Origin: Edaphobacillus lindanitolerans
GTDB lineage: Bacteria; Bacillota; Bacilli; Bacillales_A; Planococcaceae
Direction: 5' to 3'
NCBI RefSeq assembly: GCF_900156305.1
Contig: NZ_FTPL01000002.1
Location: forward strand, 124,001 to 188,000
DNA: 64,000 bases
The notes under the pieces were generated by a model. The model was not told where the DNA came from, ran no database searches, and saw nothing but the letters and a program-made list of their open reading frames with translations. The translations under genes were made by a program, and so were the position numbers. This document shows positions 1 to 8,631 of this stretch, piece by piece. The number at the start of each line of letters is the position of its first letter. The stretch's first letter is position 1.

Positions 1-1
1 C

Positions 2-667
2 GTCTCGTTCATGCGGGACATTTACGCGGACATCCCCGGCTACAAGTCTTATAAGCTGAACACCGCCTACTACCTCGGCGGGGTGCAGCTCGCGAAAGAT
101 ACCATCTCGGGAATGTTCGGCGTGCCGATCCACCATTATGCGGTCACGGACTTCGATAATTTCGAGAAACTGATCGACATCGCGGCACCGGACGGCGTGA
201 CGATCAACGTCAAAAAAGAGATGTCCGAGAAGATCGGCGTGACGCTCAATCCGGGCGTCCATGATTTGAACGGCAAGGAACTCCTCGGCTATGCCCGCTT
301 CCGTGCGGACAAAGAAGGGGACTTCGGCAGGGTGGCCCGCCAGCAGGAAGTCATCGGGGCAGTGAAGGATAAGGTCGTTTCCCTGAAGACATTGCCTAGG
401 CTGCCGAAACTCGCCGGAGCGGCTACAGGATACGTGGAAACGGATATCGGCGGCACCGACGGACTCCAGAAAGTGATCCGGGCGATCGTATCGGGGGGCG
501 TGGACATCGAACGCATGACCATCCCTGCGAAAGGGACCTATTCGTTCGCAACTTATCCCCACGCCGGATCGGTCATGGAGATCGACAAGGCCGCGAACAG
601 GGAAGCACTCGGGAAGTTCCTCGATCTTCCCCTGACGGAGACCGGCGCGTCGGCCTTCGCAGACTGA
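2..667 (+). CDS. LytR-CpsA-Psr (LCP) family protein, C-terminal part
   Basis: The frame is open to the window edge, so the start lies outside. What remains is most of an LCP catalytic domain: RDIYADIPGY near the beginning corresponds to the family's conserved RDTYV.IPG segment, followed by KLNTAYYLGG and, further on, the EGDFGRVARQQ block with the conserved Arg residues that bind the polyprenyl pyrophosphate head group. LCP enzymes are membrane-anchored and transfer wall teichoic acid or other glycopolymers from lipid carrier to peptidoglycan outside the cell. The N-terminal membrane anchor is not visible. It ends 23 bp before the AI-2E-type gene on the same strand. Which LCP paralogue it is (TagTUV or another) cannot be told. 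Confidence 0.85.
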   Translation, partial: VSFMRDIYADIPGYKSYKLNTAYYLGGVQLAKDTISGMFGVPIHHYAVTDFDNFEKLIDIAAPDGVTINVKKEMSEKIGVTLNPGVHDLNGKELLGYARFRADKEGDFGRVARQQEVIGAVKDKVVSLKTLPRLPKLAGAATGYVETDIGGTDGLQKVIRAIVSGGVDIERMTIPAKGTYSFATYPHAGSVMEIDKAANREALGKFLDLPLTETGASAFAD

Positions 668-690
668 AAAAGAGATAAAGGGGCATACCG

Positions 691-1896
691 ATGGGTGGAC
701 AACAGAATAGGGACAAACCAAAGATCGTCCGGTTTCTTGGAGGGCGCGCCACGATGTTCGTGCTGGCCGCAATCCTGCTTGCCGGACTGATCATCCTCGT
801 CTACGACCACGTGTCGTTCATTTTCACGCCGGTCCGGGTCCTGCTGCAGAATGTCGTCCTGCCGGTCATCCTGGCAACGATCCTGTTTTATCTGCTGCGG
901 CCGGTGCTCCGTTTGCTCGAACGGGCACGGATTCCGAGGATCTGGGGGATTGTGATCCTCTACGTCGGGGGACTCGGGCTGATCACGCTTGGAATCCTGC
1001 TGATCTTCCCGTTTTTGAAAGAGCAGTTCCATAACCTGATCAAGGATTTTCCGGAGTACTTCCGGACCCTGATGATCAATATCGACCGGTACTTGAGCAC
1101 ATCGATGTTTGCAGGCTATCTCAGCGGCCTGGACTTCAGTCTTGCGAATCTGACCGATTCGTACCTTGAAGACCTCTCGGGATTCTTCCAGGAAACGGCC
1201 GGAGGAATCGCCTCGGGCATCACGAACTTCATCTCGACGCTCACCGGCATTGTCCTGTCGATCGTCACCGTGCCGTTCATCCTCTTTTACCTGCTGAAGG
1301 ACGGCGAGAAGCTGCCCCGCTTCACCGTGGGCCTTCTACCGCCGCGCATGCGGGGAGATGCCATCGAGATCATCACGGACGCAGATCGGCAGCTCAGCGC
1401 CTACATCCTTGGACAAGTGCTCGTGTCTTTGTGCATCGGCATCATGGTGTCCATCGGTTTCCTGATCATCGGGATGAAGTATGCACTCGTGCTCGGCGCA
1501 CTTGCCGCAGTGACGAGCGTCGTCCCGTATCTCGGGCCGGTGATCGCCATCACGCCCGCACTCATCATCGCGCTCGTCACGTCGCCGTTCATGATTTTGA
1601 AGCTGGCGGTCGTCTGGACGGCCGTGCAGCTGATCGAGTCGAAGTTTATCTCGCCGCAGATCATGGGTAAAACAATGCATATCCATCCGATCACAATCAT
1701 TTTCGTCCTGCTGACCTCCGGCTCTCTGTTCGGTTTGCCGGGCGTCATCCTTGGGATTCCGGGTTATGCGCTGTTGAAGGTCGTCATGACACATCTGTTC
1801 AAGCTGTTCAAAAAGCGTTACGATGAACATGAAGACGATCCGGACCTGCGTTACTCGGGGAGTATTCAATGGCCGGATGAGACAGGGAAAGAGTGA
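691..1896 (+). CDS. AI-2E family (UPF0118) membrane transporter
   Basis: A 401-residue multi-pass membrane protein with hydrophobic segments near residues 20-45, 50-75 and 85-115, a soluble middle part, and a cluster of C-terminal helices that carries the family's VPYLGPVI.ITPA motif and the ISPQIMGK segment. Members are proposed exporters of small molecules; only some act on autoinducer-2, so the substrate here is unknown. An ATG start with an upstream AGATAAAGGGG ribosome site fits. It follows the LCP gene closely, and its stop overlaps the possible GTG start of the Spo0M-like gene, so the three probably share a transcript. Length matches the usual 350-400 residues. Confidence 0.85.
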   Translation: MGGQQNRDKPKIVRFLGGRATMFVLAAILLAGLIILVYDHVSFIFTPVRVLLQNVVLPVILATILFYLLRPVLRLLERARIPRIWGIVILYVGGLGLITLGILLIFPFLKEQFHNLIKDFPEYFRTLMINIDRYLSTSMFAGYLSGLDFSLANLTDSYLEDLSGFFQETAGGIASGITNFISTLTGIVLSIVTVPFILFYLLKDGEKLPRFTVGLLPPRMRGDAIEIITDADRQLSAYILGQVLVSLCIGIMVSIGFLIIGMKYALVLGALAAVTSVVPYLGPVIAITPALIIALVTSPFMILKLAVVWTAVQLIESKFISPQIMGKTMHIHPITIIFVLLTSGSLFGLPGVILGIPGYALLKVVMTHLFKLFKKRYDEHEDDPDLRYSGSIQWPDETGKE

Positions 1897-1904
1897 GTGA
1901 GACG

Positions 1905-2306
1905 ATGAAATCCTTTTTATCAAAGATCGAAATCGGTGCCCTCGTGGTGGACACGGTCGTCGATAATCAGATGATGGAAGAAGGGGAGACCCTGAACGGC
2001 ACCATCTACATCGATGGCGGTGACGCGGATGAGGTGATCGACCACATTACGCTGGAAGTGCTAATCAGGCCGCTCGCCCACAGCGCGGAGCGTCTTTCCG
2101 ATGCGGACGGCAGAACGCTCACCAAGCAATCCATCGAACTTGTAGGGGATGTACGGTCAAAGGGAACGAGGATGATCCCGTTTGAGATCGTTCCGGATGA
2201 ACGCTGGGAAGTCGACACGGAGCAGTCATCGCTCATGCTCAGGACGACTGCCCACATTCCCGGCGGCACGGACGCCCATGACGAAGACCAGATTCAATAC
2301 GGCTGA
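1905..2306 (+). CDS. Spo0M-like sporulation-control family protein
   Basis: The protein starts MKSFLSKIEIGA and continues LVVDTVVDNQMMEEGETLNGTI, the pattern of Spo0M-type arrestin-fold proteins (short amphipathic start, then a VDT motif and a beta-sandwich). It is about 133 residues, only the N-terminal half of full-length Spo0M (about 258), so it is a short form or a relative rather than a certain orthologue. A GTG at 1893 overlapping the upstream stop is the alternative start; the ATG at 1905 was preferred because it begins at the conserved family start. It is the last gene of the LCP/AI-2E run and is followed directly by a terminator. Its role in this organism is unknown. Confidence 0.7.
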   Translation: MKSFLSKIEIGALVVDTVVDNQMMEEGETLNGTIYIDGGDADEVIDHITLEVLIRPLAHSAERLSDADGRTLTKQSIELVGDVRSKGTRMIPFEIVPDERWEVDTEQSSLMLRTTAHIPGGTDAHDEDQIQYG

Positions 2307-2311
2307 AAGAG

Positions 2312-2348
2312 AGCGCATCCGGTTTGACGGATGCGCTTTTCTTTTTTT
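2312..2348 (+). terminator. Rho-independent terminator after the Spo0M-like gene
   Basis: A 10-bp perfect stem (AGCGCATCCG / CGGATGCGCT) with a 6-nt loop is followed by TTTCTTTTTTT, ending the transcript of the three upstream genes. Confidence 0.9.
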
Positions 2349-2393
2349 GAATGTACAATCAATTAAAGGCAACCGAAGGGGAGGGGACGGCAA

Positions 2394-2807
2394 GTGGATC
2401 CATTGCTGAAGATGTTCCACACATTGAGCGGCGAACTGAACAAGATCCATAAGGAAGCCTGCAAGGAAGTATCTGTCCAGCAGAGCACCATCATGCACGA
2501 AATCCAGAGCCTCAGTGAACCGTCCATGCAGGAAACGGCCAGAGGGGTCGGCATGGACATCACAACCTTTTCAAGACAGATCCAATCACTCGTCACATCC
2601 GGCCATGTATCAAGGAAACCGTATCCCGGAGACCGGCGCATCCAGATTCTTTCCCTTACCGAACTCGGTGAATCGGCTGTATCACAGATAGACGAAGAGA
2701 TCATGATACAGCTGGGGCGGTCGCTGTCTGATATGGGTGATTTCGAAAAGGAGATCATCATCCGGTCCCTTCAGCAGCTCTATAAAAACATGAGCAAAGA
2801 AGCTTAA
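2394..2807 (+). CDS. MarR family transcriptional regulator
   Basis: This 137-residue protein has the MarR layout: N-terminal dimerisation helices, a winged helix (QETARGVGMDITTFSRQIQSL as helix-turn-helix, then the wing YPGDRRIQILSLTE containing the conserved DRR) and a C-terminal helix. Start is GTG after the purine-rich AAGGGGAGGGGACGG. MarR proteins bind short palindromes and respond to phenolics, drugs or redox signals. Immediately downstream lies a promoter-like sequence with two TAGTT-type palindromes but no intact gene, so the target may have been lost. The gene stands alone between a terminator and the degenerate region. Confidence 0.85.
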   Translation: MDPLLKMFHTLSGELNKIHKEACKEVSVQQSTIMHEIQSLSEPSMQETARGVGMDITTFSRQIQSLVTSGHVSRKPYPGDRRIQILSLTELGESAVSQIDEEIMIQLGRSLSDMGDFEKEIIIRSLQQLYKNMSKEA

Positions 2808-2813
2808 AATTCC

Positions 2814-2879
2814 TAGTTGCAGCCAGCAACTATTCTTTTTGACAGATGATTGCATTTATCAAGTATAGTAGTTGAACTA
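2814..2879 (+). promoter_or_regulatory. Candidate MarR-type operators around a promoter
   Basis: TAGTTGC-N5-GCAACTA (2814-2832) is a perfect 7+7 palindrome, directly followed by TTGACA (2839-2844), a 19-bp spacer, TATAGT (2864-2869) and a second perfect palindrome TAGTT-G-AACTA (2869-2879). The first palindrome resembles known MarR-family operators. The spacer is longer than ideal. No intact reading frame follows; the first palindrome with its T-rich tail could also act as a weak terminator for the marR gene. Confidence 0.4.
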
Positions 2880-2914
2880 TGAGAATGACAGGGAAAATTC
2901 GAACAATTTTCGTT

Positions 2915-2990
2915 TTGCAAGTATCGAACTTGCAGTACGCAACCATCGAGTATGCATGTTGCAACCTTCAACCGTGCAGTTTGCAAGTGA
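2915..2990. repeat. 22-bp-period short array
   Basis: The word GCAA occurs at 2917, 2939, 2961 and 2983, and TGCA at 2931, 2953 and 2975, all exactly 22 bp apart. Between them sits a TCGA/TCAA core at 2924, 2946 and 2968. It lies in the gene-free region behind marR. Its near-21-bp period resembles the other arrays of this window, though its sequence is more AT-rich. Confidence 0.5.
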
Positions 2991-3865
2991 TGGTCTTAAA
3001 AAGTGATTTGAGACGGTCAGCACGGCCGGTTCGTTTATTGTGACAGGTGATCCAGTCAAAAGAAACAGCTTCTAATTGCCGGCAGCGGTTGGTCGCTGTA
3101 AGTGGATATGGAGCCATGATTGAACGGGTCGACGAGTTCTTAATAAGCATGGTTCATTATCATGGCCAAATGCTAAACTTCGGCTGAGGACCGATAAAAC
3201 AAAACCTGGTTATCGGATATGCTGCCGATCGGTCGTATCAAGTTTCATCAGCAAGGAAATGTGGTTAAGTCCGGCAGGAAGATGGAGAAGGAGATCCTGC
3301 AACAACAGAAGCCGGAGCGTAATGCTGAAGCTTAATGATATAATGAGGAGTAGAGTGCGAAGTGCATCATTCTGATGGGGGGATACCGATCAGGACCTCT
3401 CTTGACTGCTTTCTCTTTTAGTTTACATAATTTCTATTTTCGGAAGTTGTATATCATTGATAAGTATACTTGAAACAGTGAGATGAAACGTGTTTTTCCG
3501 GGCCTGGCCGTTCAGATGCGTCTTTGTTCAAACCATGCTGTAGTATCATCCTTACAGGCATCGACACGCAGTTCCTTTCCGTTTCCTTAAACCGGTTCTG
3601 TCCGTCTCACAGGTCTACTGGATCATCTCATGATCTATCGATCCGCCATCTCACTGACAAGCCGTTCTGTCCCATGTTGATGAGATGCGTCTTCCGTCAG
3701 CTTTGAATCCGTCGCCTCACGGCCGCTTCATCAGTAAAATGCTGTCAGAAGTACCCGGATGCTTTTTCGGGTGTCTGCTGGACCTGTTAGGAACCGGTTC
3801 CCGTACTTCAGCGCCGTCACCGTTGAGATGGAGCCGTTTTTATGGCCTATTGATCATTGAGAACA
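2991..3865. other. Gene-free region, probably decayed coding DNA
   Basis: No reading frame here has both a convincing ribosome site and a recognisable product. Short frames exist, such as a 38-codon frame at 3219-3335 (Lys/Gln-rich end) and a 60-codon frame at 3524-3706, but neither resembles a known family. Base composition is lower in GC than the flanking backbone, which suggests remnants of lost genes or an old insertion. Confidence 0.4.
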
Positions 3866-3900
3866 TGCAGCCCCCTGATTCTTGAAATCAGGGGGCTGCA
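3866..3900. repeat. 15-bp perfect inverted repeat
   Basis: A perfect 15-bp stem (TGCAGCCCCCTGATT and its complement) with a 5-nt loop. There is no T-run on either strand. It could end transcripts without a classic tail for the minus-strand gene at 4026-4517, be a protein site, or be the trace of a mobile element. Confidence 0.6.
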
Positions 3901-4025
3901 TCGATCTATCTGCCGTGGTATGGACACTGCCTTCCAATGACAACTCGTTGCTTCGTGATTTGTGGCCGGTTATCCCTTTATAAAGCCCCTTGCCCCCTAT
4001 CCCTTTGTCTAATGCGGAAAGCAGA

Positions 4026-4517
4026 TCATCCACGCCGGAAATCTTCAATCCGCTTCCGCGCTGTTGCCGGTGGCAGCAACTGGATATGTTCTCCTTTCTC
4101 ATTGCAGGTGAAAATCCCTTTGAATGCATCGGGCATGGCCTCATATTGTTCCTCCAACTGTTCATGAAACCTTTTGAAACAATCATAAGGGTATTTTTCC
4201 AATAGATAGGGCATCAAAAATGCCGAGCGCATGATTTCATATTCCTCATAATTATAAGGAGTGCGATCGGGACGTTTTTTTAAGATCTCCAGCATCTTTT
4301 TCATTAAAGCGGCAACTTCTTCTTCGCTTGCAAAGGCAGCATATCCTCTGATGGCCGTAAGCCGCATATCCAAATATCGTTCTTTTTTATAGGCCTTCAG
4401 GAAAAATTCCTTCCCGTCCTCCGGCAAGTCGAGGATCGATTGCTTCAATAGGGCATTTCGTTTGGCAATGTCCTTTGTATTGAAATAATCGTCCGTTATC
4501 GCTATTCTTTCATCCAT
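4026..4517 (-). CDS. Hypothetical protein with helical-repeat look
   Basis: I do not recognise this 163-residue protein. It is almost entirely helical and charged, beginning MDERIAITDDYFNTKDI. Two segments, around residues 45-75 (RYLDMRLTAIRGYAAFASEEE) and 95-125, resemble HEAT-like helical pairs; it has no signal peptide or membrane segment. It stands alone between the decayed region and the dap operon, with AT-richer composition than its neighbours, as expected of an accessory gene. Small helical proteins of this kind are sometimes immunity factors, but no toxin gene is adjacent, so no function is proposed. The start is the ATG after GGAGGGCATAT. Confidence 0.65.
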   Translation of the reverse strand: MDERIAITDDYFNTKDIAKRNALLKQSILDLPEDGKEFFLKAYKKERYLDMRLTAIRGYAAFASEEEVAALMKKMLEILKKRPDRTPYNYEEYEIMRSAFLMPYLLEKYPYDCFKRFHEQLEEQYEAMPDAFKGIFTCNEKGEHIQLLPPATARKRIEDFRRG

Positions 4518-4680
4518 ATATGCCCTCCGTTTATGATCTGTGCGTCCGGACCCAGCCGGCCTGCATCGGCTGCCACACTCACTACCGGTGTATCGTAAGA
4601 CGCACTCATGTTCCTGTCAATGGGGATCCCGGTGAATTGCCGGTTTTACGAAACTATTTTAAAAAAACATAACAAAACCC

Positions 4681-4709
4681 TTTACAACCCCGTTTTGATG
4701 TTGTAGTGT
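4681..4709 (+). promoter_or_regulatory. Candidate promoter of the dap operon leader
   Basis: TTTACA (4681-4686), a 17-bp spacer and TAGTGT (4704-4709) lie about 30 bp before the riboswitch body, the position expected for a SigA promoter. The -10 element is only a moderate match. Confidence 0.45.
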
Positions 4710-4738
4710 TGTCTGCAAGATTCAAAATTGAATAGCAA

Positions 4739-4910
4739 TGGATGAGGTGCAAAGATCATCAGTACCCCGCGGCAACGGCTGAGAACCGGCCGCGGGCGAA
4801 AGGGAGATTTGCCGAAACGGAGGCCGGTTCTCAGGCCGTCTTCCGTTGGACTGTATGTGAACAGCATGCAGGCTGTCATTATTCTTCGTGATAATGGAGT
4901 GCTTCCACTT
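4739..4910 (+). promoter_or_regulatory. Lysine riboswitch (L box)
   Basis: The conserved L-box blocks appear in order: GATGAGGTGC (4741), AGTA, GCGAAAGGGAGATTTGCCGA, the CGTTGGACTGTATGTGA segment, CATGCAGGCTGTCATT and the closing TAATGGAGTGCTTCCAC. The 3' strand of the basal helix (GGAGTGCTTCC) pairs back with the 5' GAGGTGC region. It precedes a terminator and dapA, so lysine should switch the dap operon off by premature termination, as in Bacillus lysC and the staphylococcal dap operon. Confidence 0.93.
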
Positions 4911-4942
4911 GTGACCTTCCAGGTCGTGCATCGCGCAACCCC

Positions 4943-4981
4943 ACAAGCCGGATTCGAACTCTGATTCCGGCTTGTTTTTTA
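4943..4981 (+). terminator. Riboswitch-controlled terminator before dapA
   Basis: ACAAGCCGGA (4943-4952) pairs with TCCGGCTTGT (4966-4975) and is followed by a T-run. It is the expression platform of the lysine riboswitch; in the lysine-free state it should be disrupted. Confidence 0.85.
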
Positions 4982-5079
4982 TTTGCCGCGAAGCATGGGA
5001 CATTTCATCCATTGTCCGGGCGTTCGTACCGGAAACCGGGAAACCGGAATACACTATGGATAGAAAGAGGGATGGAACG

Positions 5080-5961
5080 ATGAGTCATTTGTTCACAGGA
5101 ATCGCAGCAGCCGTCACCACGCCGTTCAACGGCCAGGAGGTGGATTACGTCAATTACCGGCTGCATCTGGAGTACCTGATCCACAACCGGATCCAGGCGC
5201 TTGTCATCAACGGAACGACCGGAGAAGGATCGACGCTGACTCCGGCTGAACGGCGCCGCCTGCTGGAGATCGCCGTGGAAACCTCGGCCGGACGGGTGCC
5301 GGTCATCGCGGGAACCGGCTCGAATTCAACGCTCGAATCGATCGAATCGTCACGTGAAGCGAAGGAACTCGGCGCGGACGGCATCATGCTCATCACCCCC
5401 TACTACAACAAAACGAGCCAACGCGGCCTGATCCGGCATTTCGAAGCCATCGTCGAGGCGGCCGGGATTCCGGCACTCCTTTACAATGTCCCTTCCCGCA
5501 CGGGCATGACGATCGAGCCGGAAACGGTCCTTGAGCTCAGCCGCCACCCGATGATCGTCGGGCTGAAAGACGCGACCGGCGACCTGAACTACATGTCCCG
5601 CGTCCGGCTCATCACGGACCCGTCTTTTGCCGTCTACAGCGGGAATGACGACACGGCACTCCCCTTCCTTTCGCTCGGCGGGAACGGCGTCATTTCGGTC
5701 GTCGCCAATATCGTGCCGGATGAATTCCAGGAGATGTTCGAACAGGCCCGGACCGACCTGTCACGGGCCCAGGAGATCCACTACCGGCTCACCCCGCTCA
5801 TCGCGGCGCTGTCGGTCGACGTGAATCCGATTCCGATCAAGGTGCTGACATCGCATCTCGGCTTCGGCAACTATGAGGTCCGCCTGCCGCTGCTGCCGCT
5901 TGATGCGGACGGCCGGGGGCGCCTCATCCGCCAGTTTGAATCCATCCGGATGGAGGTTTGA
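5080..5961 (+). CDS. dapA: 4-hydroxy-tetrahydrodipicolinate synthase
   Basis: DapA condenses pyruvate and aspartate semialdehyde in the first committed step to diaminopimelate and lysine. The 293-residue product has the full TIM barrel: AAAVTTPF at the start, [11 protein letters not shown] for substrate binding, [22 protein letters not shown] containing the Tyr and Arg of the active site, and [10 protein letters not shown] with the Schiff-base Lys. The frame is open upstream into the leader terminator, so the ATG at 5080 behind AAGAGGGATGG was chosen; it gives the normal length of about 290. It is the first gene of a lysine-riboswitch-controlled operon and overlaps the upstream edge of dapB. 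Confidence 0.97.
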   Translation: MSHLFTGIAAAVTTPFNGQEVDYVNYRLHLEYLIHNRIQALVINGTTGEGSTLTPAERRRLLEIAVETSAGRVPVIAGTGSNSTLESIESSREAKELGADGIMLITPYYNKTSQRGLIRHFEAIVEAAGIPALLYNVPSRTGMTIEPETVLELSRHPMIVGLKDATGDLNYMSRVRLITDPSFAVYSGNDDTALPFLSLGGNGVISVVANIVPDEFQEMFEQARTDLSRAQEIHYRLTPLIAALSVDVNPIPIKVLTSHLGFGNYEVRLPLLPLDADGRGRLIRQFESIRMEV

Positions 5962-5963
5962 CG

Positions 5964-6695
5964 ATGAAACTGCTGCTCTGCGGATACGGGGCGATGAACC
6001 GCCGCGTCGCCGCACTTGCCACGGAACGCGGCCATGAGATTGCGGGTGTCCTGCTCCTGCGAGGAAGCCGTGCGGACGGACATCCGGTTTACCGGCCCGA
6101 TGAACGGCTGCCCGATGCCGATGCGGTTATTGACTTCTCCCACCCTGCCCTGTCGGCCGCCCTGCTTCAGGCCGGCACCGGGCTCCCGCTCGTCATCGCG
6201 ACCACCGGTGAAAAGGAAACGCTGCTGGAACTGATGAAGGAGAAAGCGGCCGGACAGCCCATTTTCTTCAGTGCCAACATGAGTGCCGGCGTCCATATGC
6301 TGACGGAAATCGTGAAATTTGCGGCTTCCCTCCTCCCTTCGTTTGACATCGAGCTAACCGAGCGCCATCACCGGAAAAAGGTGGACGCCCCGAGCGGGAC
6401 GCTCATCAAGCTCTACGACGCGATCGCCTCCGTCCGTCCGGGCGTCCATCCCGTCACGGACCGCCACCATTCCGAAGGCCGCCGGACGGATGAGGAGATC
6501 GGCATCCATTCGCTGCGGGGAGGAACGATCTCCGGAGAGCATGAAGTGCTGTTTGCCGGCCATGAGGAAACCATTACGATCGCCCACCATGCCCAGTCAA
6601 AGGACATATTCGCATCCGGCGCACTGGACGTGGCCGAACGGCTGATCCATAAGGACAACGGTTTTTATACTTACGATAATCTGGGGGTTGACTGA
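5964..6695 (+). CDS. dapB: 4-hydroxy-tetrahydrodipicolinate reductase
   Basis: DapB reduces the DapA product with NAD(P)H. The 243-residue protein has an N-terminal Rossmann fold ([16 protein letters not shown]), [12 protein letters not shown], the catalytic [14 protein letters not shown] signature and the C-terminal [22 protein letters not shown] block. It is shorter than the 265-residue type and close to staphylococcal DapB, with a compressed nucleotide-binding half. The ATG at 5964 lies 8 nt after GGAGG inside the end of dapA; a TTG at 5958 is possible but less likely. The spacing points to translational coupling with dapA. Confidence 0.96.
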   Translation: MKLLLCGYGAMNRRVAALATERGHEIAGVLLLRGSRADGHPVYRPDERLPDADAVIDFSHPALSAALLQAGTGLPLVIATTGEKETLLELMKEKAAGQPIFFSANMSAGVHMLTEIVKFAASLLPSFDIELTERHHRKKVDAPSGTLIKLYDAIASVRPGVHPVTDRHHSEGRRTDEEIGIHSLRGGTISGEHEVLFAGHEETITIAHHAQSKDIFASGALDVAERLIHKDNGFYTYDNLGVD

Positions 6696-6697
6696 CG

Positions 6698-7414
6698 ATG
6701 AACGAATTCACTGCAGAAGAGATCATTTCTTTTATCAGCAATGCAAAAAAGACGACACCGCTCAAAATATATGTGAACACGCAACTTGGACGGGACGAAT
6801 TCCCGGACAGCTTCCATGTATTCGGAAGTGACGGCTCCTATACCATTTTCGCCGACCACGCCGAATGGGCACCGTTTGAGGCGGCCAACCGGGACCGGTT
6901 CGAAGATATCGTCGTGGAGCAGGACCGCAGGAACAGCGCGGTGCCCCTGCTGGATGCGACAAACGTCAATGCGCGGATCGAGCCGGGCGCCTACATCCGG
7001 GAGCATGCCGTCATCGGGGACAGCGCCGTGATCATGATGGGCGCGGTCATCAACATCGGTGCAGTCGTCGGCGAAGGGACGATGGTCGATATGAATGCCG
7101 TCCTCGGCGGCCGCGCGATCACCGGACGGAATGTGCACGTCGGTGCCGGTGCCGTGCTGGCGGGTGTCATCGAACCTGCAAGTGCCACACCGGTGACCGT
7201 CGGCGACAACGTCCTCATCGGTGCCAATGCGGTCCTCCTTGAAGGGGTGCAGGTCGGCAACGGGGCCGTGATCGCGGCCGGCAGCATCGTCACCGATCAT
7301 GTGCCGGCCGGTGCGGTCGTCGCGGGTGTTCCCGCCCGGGTGATCAAGCAGGCGGCGGATGTCCAGTCGGGCAAGGTCGGCATTGTCGACGCCCTCCGGA
7401 AGCTGAACGACTGA
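6698..7414 (+). CDS. dapH: Tetrahydrodipicolinate N-acetyltransferase
   Basis: This 238-residue enzyme acetylates tetrahydrodipicolinate with acetyl-CoA, opening the acetylated branch of diaminopimelate synthesis used by Bacillus and Staphylococcus. The N-terminal 85 residues form the DapH-specific domain ([20 protein letters not shown]); the rest is a left-handed parallel beta helix made of hexapeptide repeats ([23 protein letters not shown] and onward), ending in the usual short helical tail. The start is two bases after the dapB stop. Its presence together with dapL shows that this organism does not use the succinylase route. Confidence 0.96.
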   Translation: MNEFTAEEIISFISNAKKTTPLKIYVNTQLGRDEFPDSFHVFGSDGSYTIFADHAEWAPFEAANRDRFEDIVVEQDRRNSAVPLLDATNVNARIEPGAYIREHAVIGDSAVIMMGAVINIGAVVGEGTMVDMNAVLGGRAITGRNVHVGAGAVLAGVIEPASATPVTVGDNVLIGANAVLLEGVQVGNGAVIAAGSIVTDHVPAGAVVAGVPARVIKQAADVQSGKVGIVDALRKLND

Positions 7415-7431
7415 TTTGATTTGATCGACCG

Positions 7432-7455
7432 GAGGGAAGGGTCCGCCCTTCCCTC
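7432..7455 (+). terminator. Intra-operon hairpin between dapH and dapL
   Basis: GAGGGAAGGG and CCCTTCCCTC form a perfect 10-bp stem with a TCCG tetraloop, followed only by TTTACATATTT. The weak tail suggests partial termination or an RNA-processing/stability element that sets dapH above dapL, rather than a full stop. Confidence 0.55.
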
Positions 7456-7479
7456 TTTACATATTTGGAGGTGAGCACG

Positions 7480-8631
7480 ATGGATTTGACTGAACGGCTG
7501 ACCCGCCACAGACGGACGCTTCACCGCATTCCGGAAGCCGGATTCGAGGAATTCAAGACGGCACGGTACATCCGGGAAGTCCTGGATGGGCTCGGGCTCG
7601 CTTATGAAAAACCGATGGAAACGGCGACCGTCGCATGGATCGGAGGGGACGGTGCCGGACGGACGCTCGCCTTCCGTGCGGATATTGACGGGCTGCCGAT
7701 CGAAGAGGAGACCGGCCTCCCCTTCCGGTCGGAACACCCCGGGTGGATGCACGCATGCGGGCATGACGGACACACGGCGATCCTCCTCGCGTTCGCCGAG
7801 CGCTGCATGGAACTGAAAAAGGAGGGCCGGCTCCCCTGCAACATTCTTCTTGTCTTCCAGCCGTCCGAGGAATCGGGCGGCGGTGCCGCACGGCTCGTGC
7901 GTTCGGGTGTGTTTGACGCACACAGGCCGGACGCCGTGTTCGGCCTCCACGTCATGCCGGACGAAGAAGAAGGGCTGCTGCTGACGAGGAGCGGTGAATT
8001 GACGGCGAGCGCGACCGAATACCGGATCCGGGTGAATGGCCGCTCTGCACATGTGGCTGACAAGCAAAACGGGGCCTCCGCGCTCGGCGCGCTTCTGCAT
8101 GTGGCGTCCGGGATCGAGCGGATCCAGCAATATCATCTGGACGGACTGAACCGGAATATCGTCCATATCGGCAGCATGCGGGCCGGAGAGGCGATCAACA
8201 CGGTCGCTTCCTCCGCATACTTGGAAGGGACGATCCGGACTTATTCCGCCGGGGATCTGGAACGGGTCACCGGGTCGATGCGGAAACTTGCCGAAAGCGC
8301 GGACCTTCTCTTCGGGGCGGAGACGGAGCTGGACGTCGCCGAGGGGTATCCCCCTGTGATCAATTCCCCTTCCCTTCTCCCCCTTTCGGAACGGGCGGCG
8401 GATGCCGCAGGACTGAAATTCCTGCTGAAAGAAAAGCCGTATCTGTTCGGCGAGGATTTCTCGTTCTACAGCGAAGTTGCCCCGGTACACTTCGCTTTCC
8501 TCGGCGTGCGAAATGAAGGCCTCGGCCATACGGCTGCGCTTCATACGCCTCACCTGAATTTCCGGGAAGAAGCGCTGGCCGGCGGCGTCCGGTTTTTCGA
8601 ACAGGCGCTGATGCAGGGAGGGTCTCTCTGA
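7480..8631 (+). CDS. dapL: N-acetyldiaminopimelate deacetylase (M20 family)
   Basis: The 383-residue metallo-hydrolase removes the acetyl group from N-acetyl-diaminopimelate. M20 signatures are visible: RADIDGLPIEEETG, the zinc-binding HACGHDGHTA, FQPSEESGGGA with the catalytic Glu pair, GLHVMPD and, near the end, the last metal His in GLGHTAALHTP. The ATG at 7480 lies just after a strong GGAGGTGA site; an in-frame TTG at 7465 overlaps that site and was rejected. M20 amidohydrolases are hard to tell apart by sequence, but the place between dapH and alr in a lysine-controlled operon settles the assignment. Its stop overlaps the next start by one base. Confidence 0.93.
   Translation: MDLTERLTRHRRTLHRIPEAGFEEFKTARYIREVLDGLGLAYEKPMETATVAWIGGDGAGRTLAFRADIDGLPIEEETGLPFRSEHPGWMHACGHDGHTAILLAFAERCMELKKEGRLPCNILLVFQPSEESGGGAARLVRSGVFDAHRPDAVFGLHVMPDEEEGLLLTRSGELTASATEYRIRVNGRSAHVADKQNGASALGALLHVASGIERIQQYHLDGLNRNIVHIGSMRAGEAINTVASSAYLEGTIRTYSAGDLERVTGSMRKLAESADLLFGAETELDVAEGYPPVINSPSLLPLSERAADAAGLKFLLKEKPYLFGEDFSFYSEVAPVHFAFLGVRNEGLGHTAALHTPHLNFREEALAGGVRFFEQALMQGGSL

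Noticed and set aside
3219-3335. 38-codon frame with Lys/Gln-rich end
   Set aside because: No ribosome site and no recognisable family; kept only as part of the decayed region.
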